Assembly (NCBI RefSeq): GCF_019448235.1
Contig: NZ_CP080409.1
Coordinates: forward strand, 1,860,001 to 1,924,000
Length of the DNA stretch: 64,000 bases
Source: Nocardioides panacisoli
GTDB taxonomy: Bacteria; Actinomycetota; Actinomycetes; Propionibacteriales; Nocardioidaceae
Direction: 5' to 3'
The notes beneath the pieces were generated by a model. That model ran no database searches, had not been told where the DNA came from, and saw only the letters and a program-made list of their open reading frames with translations. The translations under genes were made by a program, and so were the position numbers. Below are positions 32,335-40,907 of this stretch, piece after piece (positions within the stretch are counted from its first letter, which is position 1; the number at the start of each line of letters is the position of its first letter).

Positions 32335-33194
32335 GCCGACGCGGCCGCCGCGTTCTGCTCCGCGATCGCGACGACGTTGGCCAGCAGCATCGCGCGCGTC
32401 ATCGGGCCGACACCGCCGGGGTTGGGCGAGACCCATCCGGCGGTCTCCCAGACGTCCTCGGCCACGTCGCCGGCGATCTTGCCGTCCACGCGCGAGACGC
32501 CGACGTCGAGCACCGCGGCCCCCGGCTTGACCATGTCGCCGGTGATGATGCCGGGTACGCCGGCGGCGGCCACCACGATGTCGGCCTTGGCGACGTGCGT
32601 GGCGAGGTCGACGGTGCCGGTGTGGCACAGGGTCACGGTCGCGTTCTCGCTGCGGCGGGTCAGCAGCAGGCCCAGCGGGCGTCCCACCGTGACGCCGCGG
32701 CCGATCACGACGACCTCCGCGCCGGCGATCGGCACGTCGTGGCGGCGCAGGATCTCCACGATGCCGTAGGGCGTGCACGGCAACGGGGCCTCGGTGCCGA
32801 GCACCAGCCAGCCCAGGTTGGTGGGGTGCAGGCCGTCGGCGTCCTTGGCCGGATCGATCAGCCCGAGCACCCGGTTCTCGTCGCGCCCCCGGGGCAGCGG
32901 CAGCTGGACGATGTAGCCGGTGCAGGCGGGGTCGGCGTTCAGGTCGGCCACCGCCTGCTCGATCTCGGCCTGGCTGGCGGTCTCGGGGAGGTCGATGCGC
33001 AGCGAGGAGATGCCGACCTCGGCGCAGTCCTTGTGCTTGCCGCCGACGTACCACCGCGAGCCCGGGTCGTCACCGACCAGCACCGTGCCGAGCCCGGGCG
33101 TGATGCCCTGCTCGGCGAGCTTCTCGATGCGTCCGCGCAGCTCGTCCTTGATCGCTGCTGCCGTCGCCTTGCCGTCGAGCCTCTGCGCCGTCAC
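32331..33194 (-). CDS. folD: Bifunctional methylenetetrahydrofolate dehydrogenase/cyclohydrolase
   Basis: A 287-aa Fol[15 protein letters not shown] contains the catalytic Tyr and Lys, [12 protein letters not shown] and [14 protein letters not shown] are folate-site signatures, and [16 protein letters not shown] binds NADP. It interconverts 5,10-methylene-THF and 10-formyl-THF, the one-carbon donor used by PurH and PurN next door. GTG 33194 is the start; purH ends 20 bp upstream in the same direction, so the ZTP riboswitch before purH may also influence folD. Confidence 0.96.
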   Translation of the reverse strand: MTAQRLDGKATAAAIKDELRGRIEKLAEQGITPGLGTVLVGDDPGSRWYVGGKHKDCAEVGISSLRIDLPETASQAEIEQAVADLNADPACTGYIVQLPLPRGRDENRVLGLIDPAKDADGLHPTNLGWLVLGTEAPLPCTPYGIVEILRRHDVPIAGAEVVVIGRGVTVGRPLGLLLTRRSENATVTLCHTGTVDLATHVAKADIVVAAAGVPGIITGDMVKPGAAVLDVGVSRVDGKIAGDVAEDVWETAGWVSPNPGGVGPMTRAMLLANVVAIAEQNAAAASA

Positions 33195-33214
33195 GCGCTC
33201 ATCCTTTCAGAGTG

Positions 33215-34825
33215 TCAGTGGGCGAAATGCCGGGTGCCGGTGAAGTACATCGTGACGCCGGCCGCCTCGCAGGCGGCGATCGTCTCCTCGTCACGGACCG
33301 ACCCGCCGGGCTGGACGATGGCGCGGACACCGGCGTCGAGCAGGATCTGCGGGCCGTCGGGGAACGGGAAGAACGCGTCCGAGGCGGCGACCGCACCCGT
33401 CGCGCGCTCGCCGGCGCGCTCGACGGCCAGCCGGCAGGAGTCGACCCGGTTGACCTGGCCCATGCCGATGCCGACCGAGCCGCCGCCCGCGGCGAGCAGG
33501 ATCGCGTTGGACTTCGCCGCCCGGCAGGCCCGCCAGGCGAAGGCGAGGTCGGCGAGCGTCGCCTCGTCGGCGGCCTCGCCGGTGGCGAGCGTCCACGAGG
33601 CGGGGTCGTCGCCCTCGGCCTGGAAACGGTCCACGTGCTGCATCAGCAGTCCCCCACTGATCGGCCGTGTCTCCACGGGCGTGGACTCCGGCGGCGCCTC
33701 GGCGCGGAGGATGCGGATGTTCTTCTTGCCCATCAACACCTCGACGGCGCCGTCGTCGTAGCCCGGCGCCACGATGACCTCGGTGAAGATCTCGGCGACC
33801 TGCTCGGCCATCGCGACGGTCACCGGACGGTTGACGGCGATCACACCACCGAACGCGGAGACCGGGTCGCACTCGTGGGCGCGGCCGTGCACCTCGGCGA
33901 TGTCGCCGCCCTCGGTGCCGACCGCGATGCCGCACGGGTTGGCGTGCTTGATGATCGCCACCGCCGGCTCGGCGAAGTCGTACGCCGCGCGTCGCGCCGC
34001 GTCGGTGTCGACGTAGTTGTTGTAGGACATCTCCTTGCCGTGCAGCTGCTCGGCGCCGGCGAGACCGGCGGGCCCGGACCCGGTGGTGTAGAGCGCTGCC
34101 GGCTGGTGGGGGTTCTCGCCGTACCGCAGGCCGGCGGCCCGGTCCCAGGTCGCCCCGACCCAGGCGGGGAAGCCGCTGCCGTCGGAGGTGTCGGTGAGCA
34201 CGTTGCCCATCCACGAGGCCACCTGCACGTCGTAGGTGGCGGTGTGGACGAACGCCTTGGCGGCCAGGTGCTCGCGCTCGGCGAGGGTGAAGCCGTCGCC
34301 GCGCGCTGCCTCGAGTGCCCGGCCGTAGTCGGCACCGTCGGTGACGATCGCGACCGATGCGTGGTTCTTGGCGGCCGCGCGCACCATCGAGGGGCCACCG
34401 ATGTCGATCTTCTCGATGCAGTCCTGCACGCCGGCGCCGGAGGCGACGGTGTCGGCGAACGGGTAGAGGTTGACCACGACGAGGTCGAACGGTGCGACGT
34501 CGAGCTCGTCGAGCTGCGCCACGTGGGCAGGCAGGCGACGGTCGGCGAGGATGCCCGCGTGCACCCGGGGGTGCAGCGTCTTGACCCGGCCGTCGAGGCA
34601 CTCGGGGAACCCGGTCAGGTCCTCCACCTTCGACACCGGCAGGCCGAGCTCCTCGATGAGCTTCGCCGAGCCCCCGGTGGAGACCAGCTCCACTCCGGCG
34701 TCGTGGAGGCCGCGGGCGAGGTCGGCGAGACCGGTCTTGTCGAAGACCGAGACCAGGGCTCGCTTGATCGGGACGGCGTCGACAGTGCCAGCAGGGGTGT
34801 CAACAGGGGTGGCCGGGTCACTCAC
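33215..34825 (-). CDS. purH: Bifunctional AICAR formyltransferase/IMP cyclohydrolase
   Basis: A 536-aa protein. The N-terminal MGS-like IMP cyclohydrolase domain ([32 protein letters not shown]) is followed by the AICAR transformylase domain with [10 protein letters not shown] (Lys and His of catalysis) and [10 protein letters not shown]. It performs the last two steps of IMP synthesis using 10-formyl-THF. Start GTG 34825. Its 127-bp leader carries a ZTP riboswitch; purN lies just upstream and folD downstream. Confidence 0.97.
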   Translation of the reverse strand: MSDPATPVDTPAGTVDAVPIKRALVSVFDKTGLADLARGLHDAGVELVSTGGSAKLIEELGLPVSKVEDLTGFPECLDGRVKTLHPRVHAGILADRRLPAHVAQLDELDVAPFDLVVVNLYPFADTVASGAGVQDCIEKIDIGGPSMVRAAAKNHASVAIVTDGADYGRALEAARGDGFTLAEREHLAAKAFVHTATYDVQVASWMGNVLTDTSDGSGFPAWVGATWDRAAGLRYGENPHQPAALYTTGSGPAGLAGAEQLHGKEMSYNNYVDTDAARRAAYDFAEPAVAIIKHANPCGIAVGTEGGDIAEVHGRAHECDPVSAFGGVIAVNRPVTVAMAEQVAEIFTEVIVAPGYDDGAVEVLMGKKNIRILRAEAPPESTPVETRPISGGLLMQHVDRFQAEGDDPASWTLATGEAADEATLADLAFAWRACRAAKSNAILLAAGGGSVGIGMGQVNRVDSCRLAVERAGERATGAVAASDAFFPFPDGPQILLDAGVRAIVQPGGSVRDEETIAACEAAGVTMYFTGTRHFAH

Positions 34826-34837
34826 GGGGCGCTCACT

Positions 34838-34938
34838 CTCATCGGTCGGGCGTCGAACCAGATGAGGGCACCCAGGCGGACGATGCCGACTCTCGCACTC
34901 CCCGGTGGTTGCTCCACCCGCGCCAGTCGTGTGCCCTC
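34838..34938 (-). promoter_or_regulatory. ZTP (pfl) riboswitch in the purH leader, with putative expression platform
   Basis: Read on the minus strand, the leader contains ACGACTGGCG, then GGTGG-AGCAA-CCACC, GGGGAGTGC and CCGCCTGGG, the invariant blocks of the pfl motif in the right order. An outer helix GAGGGCAC/GTGCCCTC (34938-34931 with 34871-34864) closes the aptamer. A second hairpin CTCATC/GATGAG (34866-34861 with 34843-34838) shares three bases with that helix, so the two are mutually exclusive. It ends beside the purine-rich region before the GTG at 34825. The family binds ZMP/ZTP and controls purine and folate genes; the switching mechanism here is inferred. Confidence 0.9.
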
Positions 34939-34951
34939 AGCGTAGCGGCGT

Positions 34952-35569
34952 TCAGCCTCCCAGCCGAACCCGGCGGCCGTCCACGGTCCAGCCCTCACGG
35001 GCCATCCGGCCCACGCTGTCGACGAGCAGGGCGCGCTCGACGACCTTGATCCGCTCGTGCAGCGTCTCGACGGTGTCGTCGTCGGCGACACCGACGGTCT
35101 CCTGCGCCACGATCGCGCCGGTGTCGACGCCGGCGTCGACGACGAAGAGGGTGCAGCCGGTGACCTTCACGCCGTACTCCAGGGCGTCGCGCGGGCCGTG
35201 CATCCCCGGGAAGGCCGGAGACAGGGCGGGGTGGGTGTTGACCGTGCGGCCGCCGAACCGGGCCAGGAAGTCCTCCCCCACCAGTTTCATGAACCCCGCG
35301 AGCACCACGAGGTCCGGCTCATGGTCGGCGACCCGGTCCGCGAGGGTGCGGTCCCAGCCGGCCCGGTCGTCGTGGTCGCGGACCCGCTCGACGAAGGTCG
35401 GCACCCCGACGCGTTCGGCGCGGGCGAGCCCCTCGATGTCGTCACGGTCGGCGCCGACGGCCACCACCTCGGCGCCGTACGCCGGGTCGGCGGTCGCGTC
35501 GAGCAGGGCCTGGAGATTCGTGCCCGAGCCGGAGACGAGCACGACGAGGCGCGCGGGACGGTCAGGCAC
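34952..35569 (-). CDS. purN: Phosphoribosylglycinamide formyltransferase
   Basis: A 205-aa GAR transformylase. LVSGSGTNLQALL binds phosphate, AGFMKLVG lies before the active site, NTHPALSPAFPG holds the catalytic Asn and His, and VDAGVDTGAIVAQ has the catalytic Asp. HPALSP differs slightly from the common HPSLLP. It transfers formyl from 10-formyl-THF in the third step of purine synthesis. purH follows across the riboswitch leader; the DUF6350 gene is 9 bp downstream of its start in the upstream direction. Confidence 0.95.
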   Translation of the reverse strand: MPDRPARLVVLVSGSGTNLQALLDATADPAYGAEVVAVGADRDDIEGLARAERVGVPTFVERVRDHDDRAGWDRTLADRVADHEPDLVVLAGFMKLVGEDFLARFGGRTVNTHPALSPAFPGMHGPRDALEYGVKVTGCTLFVVDAGVDTGAIVAQETVGVADDDTVETLHERIKVVERALLVDSVGRMAREGWTVDGRRVRLGG

Positions 35570-35578
35570 GCGGCGAGT

Positions 35579-36874
35579 CTAGGGCGTACGCCGCGCCGCC
35601 CGGAGGCGACCCAGCCCCGGGATGCGCGCCCCGTGCTCGGTCCACCACCAGGCCCCGAGCGCGCCGACCAGGCCCCCGATGCCGAGTGCCGCGACGGCGT
35701 GGAGCAGCACCTCCGCCGAGAACGGGCCGACCGCCTGCAGGCGCCCCGGGCCCACGGCACCGCCCGAGAGCGAGGTCAGCCAACCCAGCAGGAAGCCGGC
35801 GAGGATGCCGCCGACGCCTCCGCGGACCGCTGCCCGGTCCCAGGTGACCGCGGGCAGGCGTCGGTGGGCGCGCGCGGCGGCGAGGGCGGCGACGACGGCC
35901 GGGGTGCCCATCACCAGCACGGCGACGGTGTCGCCCAACCCGGCGGCCGGCAGCGCGGCGAGGAGCGGGAAGAGCGGGAGCGGGCCGAGGACGACCGCGG
36001 CCGGCCCGACGACCGTGCCGGTCCCGAGCGTGAACCCGGGGCCGAGCAGGTAGGCGCTGGACCACAGCGTGGCGTTGGGAGCAGCGGTCAGCGAGAGGGC
36101 GGAGACCAGCGCGGCGTCACCGGCGCCGGTGTCGAGCTGGGAGACGATGTTGGCGGCGGTGGCGAAGTCGGCCACGAGGGCCACGACCCACGCCAGCGTC
36201 GCGAACACCAGCCAGGTGACCAGCAGGCTCCGGCACACCGCTGCTGCTGCCCGCACTGAGGGCGGCAGCAGTGTGACCCACACGGCCGCCCGACCACTCC
36301 CCGCGGCGATGGCGGGGAGGCCCACGAGCGTGGTCAGCAGCAGCGACCAGCCGACGGCACGCGGCGTGCTGGGCACGGTCGCGGCGGTCGAGGTGAGGGT
36401 GGCGGTGAGCACGGTGACCAGGACGTAGCCGGTGACGAACAGCAGGGCCGCGGTCGGCACGGTCCAGTCACGTTCGCCGTCCTGGATCCGACCGGCGTCG
36501 GGACCGTGGTCGGCGATCGACTCCCCCACCCGGTGCCCCACCCGCCACACCGACCAGGCGGCGAGCAGGGTGAGCCCGAGCGGCACCGCGGTGATGCGCA
36601 CGCCCTCGATGGTGATGCCGGAGCCGTGCGCGAGCAGCCACCCCGAGGCACCCACGCGGAGCGCGCCGCTGGGGCTGCCGTGGGTGCCGGCGTCGGTGAG
36701 GAACCACCCCACGACACCGACGGCGAGCAGCACCAGGAGCGGTCCGGCAGCTGCGATCGCGCCACCGAGGGTGGCCGTCGGGACGAGCGGGCGGCGGGTC
36801 GCGAGGCGGCGGCGTACGTCGGCCTCCGTGCTGGACGACGTCGCCGACGATCGGGGCGGATGCAGCAGCGTCAT
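35579..36874 (-). CDS. DUF6350 polytopic membrane protein
   Basis: A 431-aa membrane protein with about ten hydrophobic segments and a cytoplasmic, Ser/Arg-rich N-terminus. Its position just upstream of purN-purH fits the actinobacterial DUF6350 family, whose function is unknown. ATG 36874 is the first reasonable start; a longer frame upstream runs antisense to the sigma-like fusion gene and is not supported. purN starts 9 bp after its stop, so it probably heads the purN-purH-folD run. Confidence 0.75.
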   Translation of the reverse strand: MTLLHPPRSSATSSSTEADVRRRLATRRPLVPTATLGGAIAAAGPLLVLLAVGVVGWFLTDAGTHGSPSGALRVGASGWLLAHGSGITIEGVRITAVPLGLTLLAAWSVWRVGHRVGESIADHGPDAGRIQDGERDWTVPTAALLFVTGYVLVTVLTATLTSTAATVPSTPRAVGWSLLLTTLVGLPAIAAGSGRAAVWVTLLPPSVRAAAAVCRSLLVTWLVFATLAWVVALVADFATAANIVSQLDTGAGDAALVSALSLTAAPNATLWSSAYLLGPGFTLGTGTVVGPAAVVLGPLPLFPLLAALPAAGLGDTVAVLVMGTPAVVAALAAARAHRRLPAVTWDRAAVRGGVGGILAGFLLGWLTSLSGGAVGPGRLQAVGPFSAEVLLHAVAALGIGGLVGALGAWWWTEHGARIPGLGRLRAARRTP

Positions 36875-36946
36875 GACCGTTTCATCATCGCGGTTGGGGA
36901 CCGCTCCTCGTGGCCGCCACGCCGCGCCGGATACCGTAGGAGCGAC

Positions 36947-38854
36947 ATGAGCGACGCCCCCACCTCCCGCGACCCCGCCGCGGAGTTCGACGAGTTCTAC
37001 CGGCTCACCCGCGACCGGCTGCTGCTGCAGACCTTCGCGCTCACCGGTGACCTCACGGCGTCGCGCAGCGGCGTACGTGACGCGTTCGTCGTGGCGTGGC
37101 ACCACTGGCCCAAGACGGCCCGCGCGACCGATCCCGAGTCCACGGTGCGGACCACGGCCTGGCGCCACGCACTGCGTCGCGCGACGGCCCGCCGTTGGCG
37201 CCGTGACCAGGACTTCGACGCCGAGGCGAATGCGGTACTGGACGGGCTGGCGGACCTGTCGCTCGTGCAGCGCAAGGTGCTGCTGCTCACCCAGCTGGCC
37301 GGCACGTCGCTGCAGGCCGCCGCCCGCGAGGTGGCGTTGCCACTCGAGGCGGCGTCGCGCGAACTCGGCACCGGCGCGGCCGACTTCGCCCGCGTCCGGG
37401 CGATCGACACCGCGGAGATCCCGCAGGCCCTCGCGTCCCTCTCCTCGGCGACCCGCACGGTGCGGTGGCCCCGCAGCAGCATCATCACGCGGGCGGGCGG
37501 AGCCCGGCGCCGCGCCCACACGGTGGCCGGTGCCGTGGCGGTGGCGGCCACCCTGGTCGTGGCGGGCATGGCCGTGGGCGACTCCTCCGGCGTACGCCCC
37601 ACGTTGGACCGCCAGGTGGAGCGTCCCAGCAACGGCGTGGTGGCCGATCCGCAAGTCACGCTCCCGGACACCGAGTTGCTGCCGGCTGGTCCCGTCCAGA
37701 CCTCGCTCGGCGGACGCGGCTGGAAGGAGCGGTCGACCAAGGACAACTCCGACGGAGACGGTCGGGTGCTGGCATGCCAACAGGCGCGCTACGTCGACCC
37801 CGACGGCGAGGCGGCGTGGGTGCGCACCTTCCGCGACGGGCCGCGCGGCAACGACGAGACCCGGCGCGTGATCCAGGTCGCCGAGGCGTCGGCCGACCAG
37901 GATTCGGCGCGGACGTCCTACCGCCGTCTGCGTGACTGGATGGCGGGCTGTGCCCCGGAGTCGAACGAGGGCCAGAACCTGCCGCAGCACCGCCTCGTCG
38001 CGACCTTCGACATCGAGGACGTCGGCAACCAGGCGCACCTGTTCCTGCTGCGCAACGACCAGACCGGCGTCACCTACGCCACTGCCATGGCGCGCACCGG
38101 GCGACTGGTCACTGCGGTGTCACTGGAGACGGCGGCATTGGCGATGCGGACCAACCGGGACGCCGTGGCCGACCTCGTGGGGTCGGCGGTGCAGCGGATG
38201 TGCAAGTTGCCCGCGGCGGGCAAGTGCGCCGGTGACGCTGCACTCTCGGAGGTGCCGCCGTTCCCGGCCGGTGAGAATCCCGCGCTGCTCTCCACCTGGG
38301 ACCTCCCGCCGGCAGGGCGGGACACCGGGACGTGGGTGGGTCCGCCGGTGTCGGCGCTGACTGCCGAGAGCGGTGAGATCGGCGTCGTGAGCTGTTCCAC
38401 GGTGGGCCTGGCCGGCAAGTTCAAGGGGGCGGGCTACCGTCACGGTGCGCTGCGATCGTTCGTGCTGCCCGAGGCCAACCTCCCGGTCGAGTTCGGCCTG
38501 ACCCAGGCGGTGGCGTCACTGCCGGCAAAGCGCGCGAGCCAGTTCGTCGGCGACGTCCGCGGCAAGATCGCGGAGTGCCCGGACTCCGACGCGGGCGCCG
38601 GCACGAAGGTCCGCCAGTTGCTCCGCCGCGACAACGGCGACCGCTCGATCACGGCGTGGCAGCTGCGCACCGAGCTCCCCGACGACCAGGTGCTGACCTA
38701 CGACATCGCGATCCTGCGCGACGGGACCTCGGTCTCGGCGCTGCTGTTCGTCTCGGTGCCCCGCGCCCAGATGAGAGACGGCAACTTCGTCGGCCTCGCC
38801 GAGCGTGCCCTGGAGCGGCTGGACGAGCTGCCCGGCTACCAGAAGAAGCGCTGA
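36947..38854 (+). CDS. Fusion of a degenerate ECF sigma-like domain, one membrane helix and an extracytoplasmic sensor domain
   Basis: A 635-aa protein. Residues 14-165 align with an ECF sigma factor, and EFDEFY, ALTGD, VRTTAWRHALRR and RWRRDQD are shared with the separate sigma factor at 40395. The sigma-4 part (LSLVQRKVLLLTQLAGTSLQ) is degenerate in its recognition helix. A membrane helix (about 192-210, VAGAVAVAATLVVAGMAVG) is followed by a 420-aa exported region. That region holds two mixed beta units with cysteine pairs, similar in layout to the sensor at 40900. ATG 36947 has TAGGAG upstream. Function is unknown; a membrane-held DNA-binding regulator or a former sigma/anti-sigma pair are the two readings. 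Confidence 0.75.
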   Translation: MSDAPTSRDPAAEFDEFYRLTRDRLLLQTFALTGDLTASRSGVRDAFVVAWHHWPKTARATDPESTVRTTAWRHALRRATARRWRRDQDFDAEANAVLDGLADLSLVQRKVLLLTQLAGTSLQAAAREVALPLEAASRELGTGAADFARVRAIDTAEIPQALASLSSATRTVRWPRSSIITRAGGARRRAHTVAGAVAVAATLVVAGMAVGDSSGVRPTLDRQVERPSNGVVADPQVTLPDTELLPAGPVQTSLGGRGWKERSTKDNSDGDGRVLACQQARYVDPDGEAAWVRTFRDGPRGNDETRRVIQVAEASADQDSARTSYRRLRDWMAGCAPESNEGQNLPQHRLVATFDIEDVGNQAHLFLLRNDQTGVTYATAMARTGRLVTAVSLETAALAMRTNRDAVADLVGSAVQRMCKLPAAGKCAGDAALSEVPPFPAGENPALLSTWDLPPAGRDTGTWVGPPVSALTAESGEIGVVSCSTVGLAGKFKGAGYRHGALRSFVLPEANLPVEFGLTQAVASLPAKRASQFVGDVRGKIAECPDSDAGAGTKVRQLLRRDNGDRSITAWQLRTELPDDQVLTYDIAILRDGTSVSALLFVSVPRAQMRDGNFVGLAERALERLDELPGYQKKR

Positions 38855-38864
38855 CCCCGGCCGC

Positions 38865-40271
38865 TCACGCGGCGTACGTCGGCGGCGGCGCCCGGGGCGG
38901 CAGGTAGGTGAAGCGCCCGCTGTCGTCGACCCGCGGTGGTGGGATCCAGACGGGCCGGTGGGACGAGGGGTCTATGCGGATCTGCCAGGGGGTCTCGTGG
39001 ACCACGGTGTGGTGCGCACGGCAGAGCAGGACCAGGTTGGCCAGCGAGGTGGCGCCACCGTCGGCCCAGTGCACGACGTGGTGGGCATCGCAGGCGATCG
39101 GTAGGCGGGTGCAGCCGGGGAAGGCGCAGTGCTGGTCCCGCAGCACCAACGCGTGCCAGATCGCGGTGGTGACGAGCCGCTGGGTCCGCCCGACGTCGAG
39201 GACCTGGCCGCGGCTGCCGAGGACGGCCGGGAGGATCTCGGCGTCGCACGCCAGCCGGCGCACGGCTCCCACCGACAGTGAGTCGCCGCCGGCCAGTCGG
39301 CCCTCGCCGCGGCATGTCGATGTGGCGGCGAGCTGCTCGCGCAGGTCGTCGTACCGCATGGTGACCACGACGCGCGCAGCCGTGCCATGGGTCTGCGGCA
39401 CGGAATCGGCGGCGACGAGTCGACCGGCGGCCTCGACCAGGGCGTCCCAGAGCCGTACGCCGGCATCGCGGGGATCGCGACCGTCGTGGGCACAGGTGGG
39501 ATCGGGGCAATTGCGACCGACGCGCCGGCCCTCTCGGTCGCGCTGGCCGATCGTGCCGGGCTCACCGCCGCAGGCACCGGAGTCCGTCGGCCGCGGCGCG
39601 GCCAACGGCATCAGCGCGGTCTTGACCAGCTCGGCCTCCTCGGCGGTGGCGTAGCCCCGGATGCGGACCCCGCCCAGGCCGTCGGCGCTGAAGGCGAGGT
39701 GGCGCGCGCGGTGGGCGCCGCGCTCGGTCAGCTCCTTGTCGCGCTCACCACCCAGCAGGCGCCCGTCGGGGTCCAGCTCGGCCACGACGCCGGGCATCGC
39801 ACGGTCGAGGTCGGTCGCGTCGTACCCGTGCTGCGCGACGCGGTCGAGCATCGTGCTCGCCGCCGTGGCGCGGAACTCGGGGTCGCGCGGCAGGGTCGCG
39901 ACCCGGTTGCCGATCACGCGGGCCTGCGCCAACGAGATGTCACCGGCGGACAGCGCACTGCGCACCTCGGGAAGCTCACGCGTCTGCCGCGCGGTGCGGA
40001 CCAGTCCACCGCCGGCGCCCTTGTGACCACCGGTCACGTGGGTCAGCAACTCCTTCGCGCCGGCCCACCCCAGGTCCTGGGCGGCACCGGTGTCCTCCAG
40101 GCGGTCGGCCAGCGTCACCAGCACCGCGTCGAGCGCCGCCCGGGCACGCGCCACGTCCGCGGCCGCGGCGGGCAGGTCGCCGGCCTCGATCTCTGCCGCC
40201 GATCGCGCGAGCCGCACCGCAGCGTCGGCGACCTCGGCGGCCGACGAGGCGGGAGCGGTGCTGGGCGACAT
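38865..40271 (-). CDS. DUF222/HNH endonuclease family protein (13E12 type), SOS-boxed
   Basis: A 468-aa protein. An all-helical DUF222 region (residues 20-330) is followed by an HNH nuclease motif, CAFPGCTRLPIACDAHHVVH and then GGATSLANLVLLCRAHH, with both zinc-type cysteines and the catalytic HH. Family members are the multi-copy 13E12 proteins of actinobacteria, several of which are LexA-controlled in Mycobacterium. A perfect SOS palindrome lies 13 bases before the ATG at 40271. It sits between two sigma/sensor modules and may be an insertion between them. Biological role is unresolved. Confidence 0.87.
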   Translation of the reverse strand: MSPSTAPASSAAEVADAAVRLARSAAEIEAGDLPAAAADVARARAALDAVLVTLADRLEDTGAAQDLGWAGAKELLTHVTGGHKGAGGGLVRTARQTRELPEVRSALSAGDISLAQARVIGNRVATLPRDPEFRATAASTMLDRVAQHGYDATDLDRAMPGVVAELDPDGRLLGGERDKELTERGAHRARHLAFSADGLGGVRIRGYATAEEAELVKTALMPLAAPRPTDSGACGGEPGTIGQRDREGRRVGRNCPDPTCAHDGRDPRDAGVRLWDALVEAAGRLVAADSVPQTHGTAARVVVTMRYDDLREQLAATSTCRGEGRLAGGDSLSVGAVRRLACDAEILPAVLGSRGQVLDVGRTQRLVTTAIWHALVLRDQHCAFPGCTRLPIACDAHHVVHWADGGATSLANLVLLCRAHHTVVHETPWQIRIDPSSHRPVWIPPPRVDDSGRFTYLPPRAPPPTYAA

Positions 40272-40283
40272 CTTCCGATGGTA

Positions 40284-40299
40284 TCGAACACGTGTTCGA
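40284..40299. promoter_or_regulatory. LexA (SOS) box upstream of the DUF222/HNH gene
   Basis: TCGAACACGTGTTCGA is a perfect 16-base palindrome that matches the mycobacterial/actinobacterial SOS consensus TCGAAC-N4-GTTCGA exactly. It is 13 bases from the HNH gene start and about 95 bases from the divergent sigma gene. LexA binding would repress the HNH gene until DNA damage. Confidence 0.85.
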
Positions 40300-40394
40300 A
40301 TCGCAAGGAATCCACGGCTCGATCGGGCACGCCTGCAACCGTTGACCCTGCTGTCGCGTAGAGCATGGTGAGGACAGCGATCTCAGGGGGCGCC

Positions 40395-40907
40395 GTGGAC
40401 GAGCAGGAGTTCGACGAGTTCTACGCTGCGTCGTTCCGCCGGGTCACCACCCAGGTCTACGCGCTCATCGGGGACGCGGAGGAGGCCGCGGACTGCGTGC
40501 AGGAGGCGTTCGCCCGGGCCTGGTCGCACCGTCGCAAGCTGGACCGTGCCGAGTACCCCGAGGCGTGGGTGCGTACGACGGCCCACCGGCTGGCCATCAG
40601 CCGATGGCGCCGGCGGCGCCGGGACCGTGGGGCACCGGACCGCGCCGTGGGGGGTGCGCTCGCCACGCGCGAGGTGGACGAGACGCACGTCGCGCTGGTC
40701 GCGGCGCTGCGGCAACTGCCGCCGGCGCAACGCGAGGCGCTCGTCCTGCACCACATCGCCGACCTCCCGGTCCACCGCGTCGCTGTCGAGGTCGGCGCCC
40801 CGGAGGGCACCGTCAAGGCCCGCCTGAGCCGCGGGCGCACCGCACTCGCCGCCCTGCTCACCGACGATCCGTCCGGTGGCATCGCAGGAGGAATCAACCA
40901 TGCCTGA
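40395..40907 (+). CDS. ECF RNA polymerase sigma factor (SigE/SigM-like)
   Basis: A 170-aa sigma-70 family protein with region 2 (EFDEFYAASFRRVTTQVYAL, then DCVQEAFARAWSHRRKL) and region 4 (LRQLPPAQREALVLHHIADL, then APEGTVKARLSRGR) intact. GTG 40395 has GGGGG four bases upstream; ATG 40365 would add ten residues. The next gene starts inside its last codons (8-base overlap), so the two products are made together. The second gene encodes a membrane protein with a short cytoplasmic N-terminus that may bind the sigma factor. Confidence 0.87.
   Translation: MDEQEFDEFYAASFRRVTTQVYALIGDAEEAADCVQEAFARAWSHRRKLDRAEYPEAWVRTTAHRLAISRWRRRRRDRGAPDRAVGGALATREVDETHVALVAALRQLPPAQREALVLHHIADLPVHRVAVEVGAPEGTVKARLSRGRTALAALLTDDPSGGIAGGINHA

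Noticed and set aside
36947..38854. Frameshift or sequencing artefact joining a sigma gene to a sensor gene
   Set aside because: The junction contains a normal linker and membrane helix in one frame, and no start with a ribosome-binding site was found where a separate sensor gene would begin.
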